DNA from: Lactuca virosa | Lineage: Eukaryota; Streptophyta; Magnoliopsida; Asterales; Asteraceae | Assembly (NCBI GenBank): GCA_928212115.1 | Contig: CAKMRJ010001112.1 | Location: 407,564,493-407,628,492, forward strand | Reading direction: 5' to 3' | DNA: 64,000 nucleotides | In this document: one piece after another, positions 54,987 to 64,000 of the stretch | Layout: the number at the start of each line of letters is the position of its first letter | How positions within the stretch are numbered: position 1 is the first letter of the stretch | Made by a program: the position numbers and the translations under genes | The notes under the pieces: model-generated | Database searches by the model: none | Told to the model about the DNA's origin: nothing | The model's input: only the letters and a program-made list of their open reading frames with translations

Positions 54987-57900
54987 TGTAACATCCCATA
55001 ATTCAAGGTCAGAAATTTCATTTTAATTTTAAGTTATTGCATAAAACTGATCAATGTAAAAACTTTCATAATAATATCTCATATCAAAAACCAAAGTGTC
55101 AATAATCAAACAGAGTATCATAAAACCATATCAGAGTGTAATCCCCAAGGATCCAGTGTGCGGAAAACATAGTATGATGCGCTACGACCAAGCCGGCTCC
55201 TTTCCTCAAAAACAATGTAACTGAAACACATAACACATAACACGGTAAGCACGCATGCTTAGTGAGTTCCCCCAAAATACCACACACATATAATTAGCCA
55301 TACGAGGCTAAAACTTAACGAGACCTTCCGGTCAATGTGTCTCAGTGGGACCTTCCGGTCCCACAACTCCGGTAGACCTTTCGCTCCTACTCTGTTGACC
55401 TTCCGGTCCATACTCTGATGACCTTCCGGCGTATACTCTGATGACCTTCTGGTCCAAACCCTGCAAGCTCATAGCATATACGTATCACATAGATAAGAAC
55501 ATATATCACATAAACAAAATGCATAATACCACATAGACAAATGCATAATATCACATAGACAAAATGCATAATATCACATAAACAAATTGCATAATATCAC
55601 ATAAACAAATTGCATAATATCACATAACTCATGTAAGCACATAAGACCTTCCGGTCCTGACTCTGTAGACCTTCCGGCCCAACTCTGTTGACCTTCCGGT
55701 CCAAACCCTGTCGACCTTCCGGTCCAGGCAAACTCATAACGTGGCATATCACATAAAACATATATCACATATCACGTATAAGCATACCAAGATAATTATC
55801 ACAAATACAATTATCTACCAATTACTCATGTCCGTGGGTCGGCATTGTGGCCTTAGACCCACCCCTACTGGAAGGTAACTCACCTCACACTGCTGAAGTC
55901 TCGTAGGCTCAATCCCAACACTGCTGAAGTCCTGCAGACTCAACTCCAGCTGCTGGATGACAGATTCCCGATCTGTCAATATCAAAACATCACCCAATTA
56001 ATAATTGGGTCCCACTACATAACCATAAGTACATACTTTGGATAATTACTACATTACCCCAGGCTTGGCTTTATTTAAGCCCAAGGCCTAATCCATAGGC
56101 CCAAAGTCAATTAGGAATCAAAGCCCAACATATGGCCCAGTTTTCCAAATTGGGCCCAAGCCTATACGTGGTCTTATTCTAAGGCCCAACATCATATAAT
56201 CACTAAGGCCCAAATTGTGGCCCATCTATGGCCCAGTTTTCCAAATTGGCCCCAAACCCCTTACATAGGCCTTACTCTAGGCCCATTAAATTATTCTAGT
56301 TCAATTGCTTGATCTTGGATGGCCTATTTAACAACCCAATCATCAAGGCCCAATAGAAAGGCCCAATAATAAACCCAACAAAAATTAAGGTTTCACATAA
56401 AATGACGATTAGGGTTAAGTTTCCTACTTAACCCATTAAGTACTTAATCCTCTAAGGACTTAATCCATTAAGTCCACTGTCGCTTAGATAAATCTTGCCA
56501 ATGATTATTATTTAATATCTCCAGTTATTAAATAATTCCCGTGTGTCCCGATTAATTTTCCAAAATTAGGGTTTTGATTGCATTACGGTTTTCCAAACCC
56601 TAATTAGGGTTTCTAACCTAATTACTAGCCCATTTATTAATTTGTTAGGCTTTTAGGTCAATTAAGGCTTTATTGGGCCTATTAACCCCACTAAGGTTTT
56701 ATTGGGTCAATTGGAGTCCATTAGACTCATTAGGGTTTTCACTAAGCCCATTTGGCTTCATTGGGACCATTAGGCTAACAAGGCCCATTAGGGTTTCAAA
56801 CACCCCAAACGAATCACACGTGACGAGGCAAGACACACCGCCACCCGACACGGCGGCTGGAGGCGGCAGCCACCACCCTAAGGTGGTGGTTTTCGGTTTT
56901 TTCTTTCATTAATCCAATTTGTTACAGTTACAATGAATATCCCAAGAAAATAATTGCACACACACACTAAATTACACCCACCCATGGTGGCAGCCACCAC
57001 CTCACGGTGGTGGTGGAGTTTTTCATGGCTTTTCCGGTCTAGCATCGCCCCAACAACATCATGCCACCACACACACGTAATTACACCATATCACACACAC
57101 CTGCAAAAAGTAAACATAAACAGCCACCCCACGGCGGCGGCATGTGGTGGTCGGGGATGACAGAAGCGAAAATGGCAGCAGCCCTTCAGTCTCTCGGTTC
57201 CCCCGTCAATAAGCAACTACACACACGCGAACATTCAATCCCACGTCCGGGAACGAGCCAACTTCGACGGAAACAGCAACATCAACGTCATCAGGAGATG
57301 GCGGCGGCAGGTCGTCGTTGCGTCATCTTGGAGTGGCGCGTCGGCAGCAAGGAATGGAGGAAAGGGTAGCGGTCCATCTCCGAACCACCACAGTTTCCTG
57401 AAATCGTCGGTGATGGAACAGTAGTAGCGGTGGCGTCATTGGCGCATCGTAATGGTGGCGGTGGTCCGGTTGCGAGATGACGGTGGTGGGCGATACCCCT
57501 CATGGCAGCGAACAAAAGGGGAAATAAGGAGTGGAGTGGAGGTCCGGTGGGTTCTTTTCTTTCCCGACGCAACGATCGTGACTCTGCCGGGGATGGAGAG
57601 CGGCGCCGATGAGGGAGGTATAAGGTGGGGTGACGGTTGCACATGGTCCCTAGAGTTTCTGCGTATAATCGGGTTTATATACCCCGTGCCTTTCAAACTT
57701 ACTCCCATGTTCACACATACAGTCCCTCCTTCTCCCTTTTCTTTCAAAACAAGGCCAATATTTATCATATGAACCCTGCCCCTTGAACTCCTTACAAAAT
57801 AAGTCCAAATTTTACTAAACAGTCCCTTTCTCAACAAATCCTTTTTCAAAATCAATCCAGAATTTAACTTTTTAACCCTTAATTCTTAGTTATGACATTT

Positions 57901-58091
57901 TCAGCCCTTCCACCTCATTTCCTTTTAAAATAAATCCCAAATAATTACCATGGAGTCCCTAACTCCAAAAATTCTTTATAATAAATTCGGAAATCATATT
58001 TTTAACCCCCTAAACTTTCAATTATTTATTTTAGGGCTATGATTCGTTCATTAATTTATTTATTTATCTAATAAATAAACAGGGTGTTACA
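54987..58091 (-). repeat. Right (5') LTR of A, uninterrupted
   Basis: TGTAACATCCC to GGGTGTTACA, 3,105 bp. It carries the CCTTCCGG arrays (55322-55730), the 23-bp array (about 55510-55625), the RGCCCA cluster (56070-56800), a GC-rich leader and a minus-strand TATA box at about 57673-57682. It is followed by AAATG. It shows the undisturbed form of the site into which D inserted in the left LTR. Confidence 0.95.
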
Positions 58092-58096
58092 AAATG

Positions 58097-58697
58097 TGTT
58101 TTTATATCCTAGGTCGAATAACTAGAAGTCCGATATTCTCAGGTTCTTGTTGAACAAGTATTTACATGTTGCCTTGACTTAGTATTTCTGAGTCTTAAGC
58201 TTGGTTGAAACGATTCTTCAGAGTTGATGAGTCTCTTATTGACTAATTATGCACACGTGAAGAATAGGAAAGAAATATATCCGTTAATTTCTTTAGGAAA
58301 TAATAATGGTGATGGTCAGGATCATGATGTATATTTCGGGATCCCGATACTACTTTAAGATCTAGGATCATGGATAGGTTTAAGGATCTTGACCCCTAAC
58401 AATTTTCCCCCATTTATACCTGCAAAAAAATTGAAATAATTTCAAGTAGTTAAAGTGTATAATTTAATTAAATTGAAATAAAGGATTCGAAATTCAAACT
58501 CTAACGGATAGAATTGTATCCGTTTAATAGAAATGATTATGTTGTCAAATCAATTTTTTCTCCTCTATGATCCGCATAAATAGGGGTTAATGGTTATCGA
58601 TCCTCTTTTACTTCTTCTAAATCTCTTTCAAGCGTTATCAGTTATCTTGAAGATAAGTTTCTTGCTCCTTTCTTCTCATTTTTCTTGTTTGTTGATC
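58097..58697. other. Gene-free stretch with promoter-like end
   Basis: AT-rich. A TATA-like CATAAATAGGGG at 58575-58586 lies about 110 bp before the ATG of the next feature and is followed by a CT-rich leader, so this may be the promoter or LTR of that remnant. Confidence 0.4.
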
Positions 58698-59198
58698 ATG
58701 GGTAAAGAGGCACTCCATTCTCACTCGAACATCCTCATTATTCCCAACGAGGACTTCATTGATCAAAAGATCATTTATTATGAAGACACTTTCTCTTTTG
58801 ATGATAACGACATCGAGTCCTTGAAAGCGATCAGGTCTTTTTTTGCCGACACCATTTTCAAGCCTTTTGATGCTAAGGCCCAACATGACATCATTTCTCC
58901 CACTTGGGTTTGTTTCCTTGAATATCCTTTCTCCTTAGGCTTGACATACTCTTTCTCTGGCATCAACTCTAAGTTATTTGAAGTTACAAAAATTTCTTAT
59001 ATCCAGACTATGCTTGTGGTCTAGAGAATCTTGTCTGGGATTGATGGGCTGAATCAATCTAAGGATCTAGACATAGGTTTATCTGTGTTAGCCCATGTTT
59101 ATGACCTTAAAACTTTTGGGAATTCTCATTTCCTTCTCAAAGTCAAAATCAATAAATCATATCTTATTTTTAAATCGAAACAAAACAATTGTTCCTAG
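58698..59198 (+). pseudogene. Remnant similar to gypsy-type transposon protein domain
   Basis: ATG 58698 opens MGKEALHSHS. The segment from about residue 30 (SLKAIRSFFADTIF, then SPTWVCFLEYPFSLGLTYSF) and the following text resemble the putative gypsy-type transposon domain (Transposase_28) found in many plant repeat proteins. A TAG at 59022-59024 interrupts it. The same frame continues with matching text (LSGIDGLNQSKDLDIGLSVL) to a TAG at 59196. The open frame also extends upstream to 58590, but those residues look like leader. No partner genes follow. Confidence 0.45.
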
Positions 59199-59685
59199 AA
59201 AGAAAATATTTCTTTGTGAAACGTGAATCTATCCCCAGCGTTGATCTCCATCCAAGAAACTAGGTTAAAAAGGATAGCATTTTATTTTAATACGTTAGGG
59301 ATCCGAAATTCACACTTTTTTATTTTCTTTTGATTTGATGTTGCTTTCAAGTTCGAGTGTAACATCCCGATTTTCAAGACCAAAAAATTTTCGTTTTTAA
59401 ATATAATACTTATAAAACCATTTACTCAAAAACAACATCATCATCATTTCAAGTCATCAAACCATATTCACATGTCTCAAAATCATAACAGAAAGTAGTA
59501 ATAATGTCAGAGTACAAATCCCATGGATCTTAAAATGCGGAAATCATGTGTATGCGATGCGCTGCTACCGTGCCGGCTCCTTCCCCTTCAACGAAGAGGT
59601 ACCTAAAACCAAAACTGAAAACCGTAAGCACAAAGCTTAGTGAGTTCCCCCATCATACCACATACCATACAATAAACATGTTGTC

Positions 59686-59780
59686 AGGCATATCTGGGGC
59701 CCGACCTACCCTGCTAGGCATACCAAGGTGCCTAACCTACCCCTGTTAGACATACCGGGGTGTCCGACCTACCCCTCCGG
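59686..59780 (-). repeat. Three-unit array AGGCATACC..GACCTACCCCT
   Basis: Three units of 30-32 bp follow the GTGAGTTCC landmark, the same position as arrays in the other gypsy LTRs but with a different sequence. Confidence 0.8.
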
Positions 59781-60279
59781 TTTATCTCAACCAGTTACGG
59801 GGACTATCTCACCCCCTACTACTACCACATGATATCAAACATAGTCATATTGTCTAGCATGGTTGGGTACTATACTACCCCTTCGGCCCTATCGACCGAT
59901 AACCGGGGACTATTCCCCTTACTACTACTATCACATAACATCATACTATACTAGCATGTATAACATATTAGATAGTAGCAAACATAGATAACTATCACAA
60001 AGACAATTATCTAACAACAACTCCTACCAGTGGGTCGGCATTGTGGCCTTAGACCCACTTCTACTGGAAGGTAACTCACCTATATATCGTGTAGTGCCTG
60101 TATGATCCTCGGTATAGAAATCAACTCTTCTCACCTCCTCAATCCCTACACAACAGCCTTTCTAAATTACCGTTTCATACTCATAACCCTTACAAGGGTC
60201 AAGTCAAGTCCAAGTCAAAGTCAAGGTCAAAACCCTGGTCAAAGTCAACTTTCGTCAAAGTCAACATCTGGTTGACTAG

Positions 60280-60704
60280 ACTCGCCGAGTTGGTCCTCCA
60301 ACTCGTCGAGTCCCCACGTCCATAAAATGCTACAATCCCGTCCCTACTCGTCGAGTCTAGCAAGAGCTCGACGAGTTCTCCTTCAACAAAACATCGGGAC
60401 CTCCTTCAACTGACTCGCCGAGTTCATCCTTGAAATCGTCGAGTCTATCTTCATCCACATGAAGGTGTTTAGTCTATGACTCGCCGAGTTCTCCTTGAAC
60501 TCGTCGAGTTCTTCTTCATGTGGTTGGGACATTTCCTTGAAATCGCCGAGTTCCTCCTTGAACTCGTCGAGTCCTTCGATCTTCAAGTCCATCACAAACC
60601 CTACAGGCTGAGTTTTCCTTCAACTCAATCAAAGACGAATTCCAGAAGACGTTTGGGAGAAACTGCGACCCGACTCGCCGAGTCACCTAAGCGACTCGCC
60701 AAGT
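60280..60704 (-). promoter_or_regulatory. Six downstream palindrome pairs, ACTCGCCGAGT type
   Basis: Pairs start at 60280/60301, 60346/60366, 60413/60434, 60479/60499, 60541/60562 and 60673/60694. Spacing is 20-21 bp. Most have ACTCGCCGAGT first and ACTCGTCGAGT second, so the two members are complementary except at the centre base. Confidence 0.88.
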
Positions 60705-61307
60705 CCCTCTTCATCCAAAATTATACAGTCGATTTTAATCGGTGTTAATGCATCCAAACCATAGATCTGACCTCCTAGGGTCCATATTATACGTAAACTT
60801 CCAATCTTGACGTCCATGCATGAGGTATTTGGCCCAAATGGCTCTAGAATGAAGTCTACAAGATGCATGGGGTGATTATGGCAATAAAGTTGGCACCTTT
60901 ATGCCATAAGAACCCCTAATAGTTCCAGATCTGAAGTTATACCCTCAATAAACCACAAAATTCCGAGTATGGCACCTCTAAGGCTTAGAAAGGTATAAAT
61001 GAACCCTAACTAGAGATCTAAGAGATAGATGGTCAAGGTTTCAGCTTTATACCTCAAGTGAGCAGGAAATAGGGCACAACCTCTGGATCTACAAGCTTCC
61101 ACTCGAACTTACAAGCTCCTTCTTCCTTCTCAAGCTTCACAATCACCACAAGTACACAAAAATGGCTCAAGAACACTCAAACAAGGTTAGGGTTTTGATT
61201 TAGGGTTTCTCTGAGTTGGGAGGGACGATGGAGGCTGGGTTGAGACAAGATAAGTTGTTTAAATAGGGTGCAAACCCTAAATATTAGGGTTTCATCTAGA
61301 CAGTCCT

Positions 61308-61405
61308 ACTCGCCGAGTCGGGCTCCCGACTCGTCGAGTAGGTTACTTAAAACCCGCGACCAAAGTCTTGTCTACTCGACGAGTTGGGCCTCCAACTCGC
61401 CGAGT
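61308..61405 (-). promoter_or_regulatory. Two U3 palindrome pairs, ACTCGCCGAGT type
   Basis: 61308/61329 and 61374/61395, spacing 21 bp, pairs 66 bp apart. The nearer pair lies about 45 bp upstream of the TATA-like box near 61260 on the minus strand. Confidence 0.85.
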
Positions 61406-62313
61406 CCAGTGTAAAAAAATAAAATATTTAAATTTAAAATACATACCGGGAACCGGGCGTTACAATCTCCCCCACTTATTTTAGACTTCATCCTCGAAGT
61501 CTGCTGCTGCATCTGGAAAAAGCTCGGGTAGTGCTTCCGCGTCTCGTCCTCCGGCTCCGACGTCCATTCTGAGCCCTTATGGTGTTGCCATTGAACCTTC
61601 ACAAGCTCGACCCACTTGTTCCTCAGATCCTTCGACTTCCTATCGAGAATAGCTACTGGTCGCTCAATGTAGTTCAGGCGGTCATTCACCTGAATATCAT
61701 CCAAAGGTACCACTGCATAGTCGTCTACCAGACACTTCCACAGCTGGGAGACATGAAAGGTACTATGAATCTGGCTAAGTTCGGCTGGCAGATCCAGCCT
61801 ATATGCCACCTTGCCCTCCCGGGCTGCAACCCTGAAAGGACCGATGTACCTGGGGCCCAACTTGCCCCGCTTTCTGAACCGGATGACACCTTTCCAAGGT
61901 GACACCTTGAGGAGGACCATATCCCCGACCTGGAACTCCAGGTCCGAACGACGCTTGTCGGCATGACTTTTCTGCCGACTCTGAGCAGTCTGAAGCCTGC
62001 TCCTGACCTGTTGGATCCTCTTCGTAGTCTTGAGTACCACTTCGGTACTCCCCATGACTCTCTGCCCAACCTCACCCCAGCAAATCGGGGTCCTGCACTT
62101 CCTCCCGTATAACATCTCGAAGGGAGGACGATCGATACTCGCGTGGTAGCTGTTGTTGTAGGAGAACTCAGCTAATGGAAGATAGGTATCCCAGCTACCA
62201 CCAAAGTCTAAGACACATGCATGCAACATATCCTCCAAAGTCTGGATGGACTGCTCGCTCTGGCCATCCGTCTGCAGGTGAAAAGCGGTGCTCAAGTGCA
62301 GACGAGTACCCAA
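61372..62313 (-). pseudogene. pol: Integrase C-terminal half and chromodomain-like tail of G
   Basis: Minus frame of 313 codons. Start: integrase core end (TDGQSEQSIQTLEDMLHACV with the catalytic Glu, then NNSYHASIDRPPFEMLYGRK). Then the GPY/F-type segment LGPRYIGPFRV and HSTFHVSQLWKC. The last part (RNKWVELVKVQWQHHKGSEW, then EPEDETRKHYPSF) resembles the chromodomain-like tail of Tekay/Del-type chromoviruses. The frame runs through the polypurine tract and about 90 bp into the LTR before stopping. Its upstream end is a stop; the core Asp segment lies beyond it in the same frame. Confidence 0.85.
61465..61477 (-). other. Polypurine tract of G (minus)
   Basis: Plus-strand ATCTCCCCCACTT, i.e. 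AAGTGGGGGAGAT on the minus strand. Confidence 0.92.
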
Positions 62314-62901
62314 CTTGTAGTGGAATTTCTTCTAGAATCTGGAAGTGAACCGTACATCTTTGTCAGAAATCACGGAGACTGGCACTCCGTGTTGGGCTAC
62401 AACCTCTCAAATATAAATATCGGCCAGCGTCTCGGCCGAAATTCTCTCCTAGATCGGTATGAAATGGGCACTCTTGGTCAACCGATCCATGATGACCCAT
62501 ATGGAATCCACTCCCCGCACGGTCCTGGGAAGTTTGGTGATGAAATCCATGGTAATATCTTCCCATTTCCACATGGGAATATCTAGCGGTTGCATCTTGC
62601 CGTGTGGCCTCTGGTGCTCGGCATTGACCTTCCTGCAGGTCAAGCACCGCTCTACGTACCATGCTAAATCCCACTTCATGCAGGGCCACCAGTAATCAGG
62701 GCGAAGATCTCTATACATCTTCGTCGCCGCAGGATGAATAAAAAACCTGGATTTGTGCGCCTCCTCCATCAGAACCTGGCGCACACCCCCATGATAGGGA
62801 ACCCACACCCTACGATGTAGTGTCAACAATCCACGGCTATCGTAGTCGAAGGAGGAAACCTGTCCGACAATATGCTCGCTCTTCCGATGTTCCTCCTTCA
62901 T
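62314..62901 (-). pseudogene. pol: Integrase zinc finger and core start of G
   Basis: Same frame as the previous part, separated by three in-frame stops between 62314 and 62449. It shows the H-H-C-C finger (HPAATKMYRDLRPDYWWPCM, then CLTCRKVNAEHQRP) and the first core Asp in WKWEDITMDFITKLP. The second core Asp region lies in the stop-rich gap. Integration function is lost. The replaced codons suit C-to-T or G-to-A changes. Confidence 0.85.
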
Positions 62902-63513
62902 AGCCTCCTGATGTACCTCTCGGATCTACTCCAGAAGCGGAGTCACCACTTTCATCCGTAAGCAAACGTCTCTGATCGGGGCAGCCTTGCGGCTGAGAGC
63001 ATCGGCTACCACATTGGCCTTCCCCGGGTGGTAAAGGATCTCACAAGCGTAATCCTTCACAACATCTAGCCACCGACGCTACCTCATGTTCAGACTCAGC
63101 TGGTCCATGAGGTACCTCAGACTCTTGTGATCCGTGTAAATGGTACTACGGACCCCATAGAGGTAGTGTCGCCAAATCTTGAGGGCGAAGACAACCGCCC
63201 CCAACTCCAAATCGTGCGTCGGGTAGCTCGCCTCGTGAGGCTTCAGCTGCCTCGAAGCGTAAGCGATAATATGCTCTCTCTGCATCAATACCATGCCCAA
63301 CCCTGAGATGGACGCATCGCAATATACCACAAAGTCCTCCACGCCCTCTGGCGGGGCGAGGATTGGCGCCTCGCATAGTCTCTGTCTCAATGTCTTAAAC
63401 GTTGCCTGCTGCTCAGGCCCCCAGTGAAAAACAACGAATTTCTTCGTTAGTCGGGTCAGGGGTACGACTATCTTGGAGAAATCCTGAATGAATCTCCAGT
63501 AATAGCCCGCCAA
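62902..63513 (-). pseudogene. pol: RNase H and RT end of G
   Basis: The minus frame at 63079-63513 begins GYYWRFIQDFSKIVVPLTRL (RT connection) and contains RNase H: FVVYCDASISGLGMVLMQ, then AYASRQLKPHEASYPTHDLE, then YTDHKSLRYL. An in-frame stop follows LSLNMR, after which the frame continues towards the integrase finger and has another stop near 62928. The frame is the same as that of the integrase parts. Confidence 0.85.
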
Positions 63514-64000
63514 TCCCAGGAAACTCCGAATCAGATGGAGAATTCGGAACCTCCCATCTCATCACAGCCTCTACTTTGGCCGGGTCAACCAAAATACTGT
63601 TATGGTTGACAAGGTGCCCAATAAACTACACCTCACGTAACCAGAACTCACACTTGGAGAACTTGGCATACAAGCTCTCCCTCCTCAAGGTATCCAGCAC
63701 CTCTCGCAAGTGCTCCTCGTGCTGCTCCTGTGTCTTGGAGTATACCAAAATGTCATCGATGAAAACTATCACAGACCGATTCAGCGTCGGTCTGCATACG
63801 CGGTTCATGAGATCCATGACCGCGGCAGGAGCATTGGTGAGCCCGAAGGGCATCACCACGAACTCATAGTGGCCATAGCGAGTCCGGAACGCTGTCTTCT
63901 GTACATCCTCGTCTCTGACCCTCATCTGATGGTAGCCTGAATGTAAATCAATCTTGGAAAACTGAGATGCCCCCTCATGTGGCTTGTCGTAGTTCCCGCA
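63514..64000 (-). pseudogene. pol: Reverse transcriptase of G, cut by window edge
   Basis: The minus frame is open from the window end to about 63626. It reads SKIDLHSGYHQMRV (first catalytic Asp), FVVMPFGLTNAPA, and FIDDILVYSKTQEQHEEHLR (the Y/F-x-DD box), then KFSKCEFWLREV and a stop near 63623. Between there and 63513 the recognisable text shifts frame by a 2-bp loss. Upstream protease and gag are outside the window. Gypsy order RT-RNase H-integrase is confirmed by the neighbours. Confidence 0.88.

Larger units (their letters stand above)
35321..58091 (-). mobile_element. Large gypsy derivative A (minus), pol-less, with nested Sirevirus
   Basis: LTRs of about 3.1 kb (left 35321-36126 plus 49252-51566; right 54987-58091) are flanked by AAATG (35316-35320 and 58092-58096). 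Orientation is minus: the polypurine tract lies beside the left LTR and the primer site beside the right LTR. The internal region is only 3.4 kb and holds a broken gag but no protease, RT or integrase. About 24 differences are counted over the first 805 bp of the LTRs. The element is non-autonomous. Confidence 0.92.
59358..61464 (-). repeat. 3' LTR of gypsy element G (minus)
   Basis: TGTAACATCCCG to GGGCGTTACA, 2,107 bp, next to a polypurine tract and pol remains on its right side. It has the GTAAGCACAAAGCTTAGTGAGTTCC landmark at 59620, an array at 59686, eight palindrome pairs of the ACTCGCCGAGT type and a TATA-like box (minus CCCTATTTAAACAA) at 61254-61268. The 5 bp before its left edge are TCGAG; the partner is outside the window. 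Confidence 0.92.

Overview
The window looks like repeat-rich intergenic chromatin of a flowering plant, most likely an Asteraceae species close to lettuce. Reasons are the density of nested LTR retrotransposons, Sirevirus-type copia proteins, Met-tRNA primer sites (TGGTATCAGAGC), long AT microsatellites and LTRs full of CTCGCCGAG/CACGTCGTG motifs that I associate with lettuce-type repeats. The genus is an inference. I found no host protein-coding gene, no rRNA and no true tRNA gene.

Layout. 1-9.9 kb: old, strongly decayed gypsy LTR and internal remnants, then a minus-strand copia-like LTR at 8731-9512. 9898-23118: a decayed copia element (called C here; flanking duplication AATAC). Its gag pseudogene is split by a second, non-autonomous Sirevirus-like element (B, 12685-18226, duplication CTTTC). 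24-27.3 kb: a gypsy LTR carrying a nested solo LTR (25095-25996, duplication TAACA). 28.7-30.2 kb: two LTRs of one family separated by only about 120 bp of internal sequence. 31362-33432: a complete solo LTR (duplication TAATT). 33.5-35 kb: a MULE-like DNA transposon with inverted ends. 35321-58091: a large minus-strand gypsy derivative (A, duplication AAATG, LTRs of about 3.1 kb, no pol). Its left LTR is split by a 13.1 kb Sirevirus (D, 36127-49246, duplication AAGAT). 58.1-59.3 kb: remnant of a transposon-type protein gene. 59358 to the window end: a minus-strand gypsy element (A's relative, called G) with one complete LTR and a pol pseudogene running off the right edge.

D is the best-preserved element. 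It has gag with a CCHC knuckle, a large coiled-coil/basic ORF, protease-integrase-RT-RNase H, and a further protein of about 1,150 residues downstream of pol with a TATA box of its own. That protein has a nuclear-localisation-like basic patch, coiled coil and acidic run, and no membrane segment. D's reading frames are broken at several places. LTR comparison by eye gives 7 substitutions plus 1 indel in 341 bp for D, about 3 percent for A, and about 5-6 percent for B and C. This fits the nesting order of D inside A; B and C are too similar in age to separate this way.

The least expected signal is a layout shared by three gypsy LTRs (24-27 kb, 31-33 kb, 59-61 kb). Each has paired 9-11 bp near-palindromes with a CG core. 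The two members of a pair are 20-22 bp apart, two pairs lie just upstream of a TATA-like box, and two or more pairs lie 0.55-1 kb downstream of it. The core differs between families (CACGTCGTG or ACTCGCCGAGT) while spacing and position are kept. Other LTRs here carry different short arrays with 22-25 bp periods.
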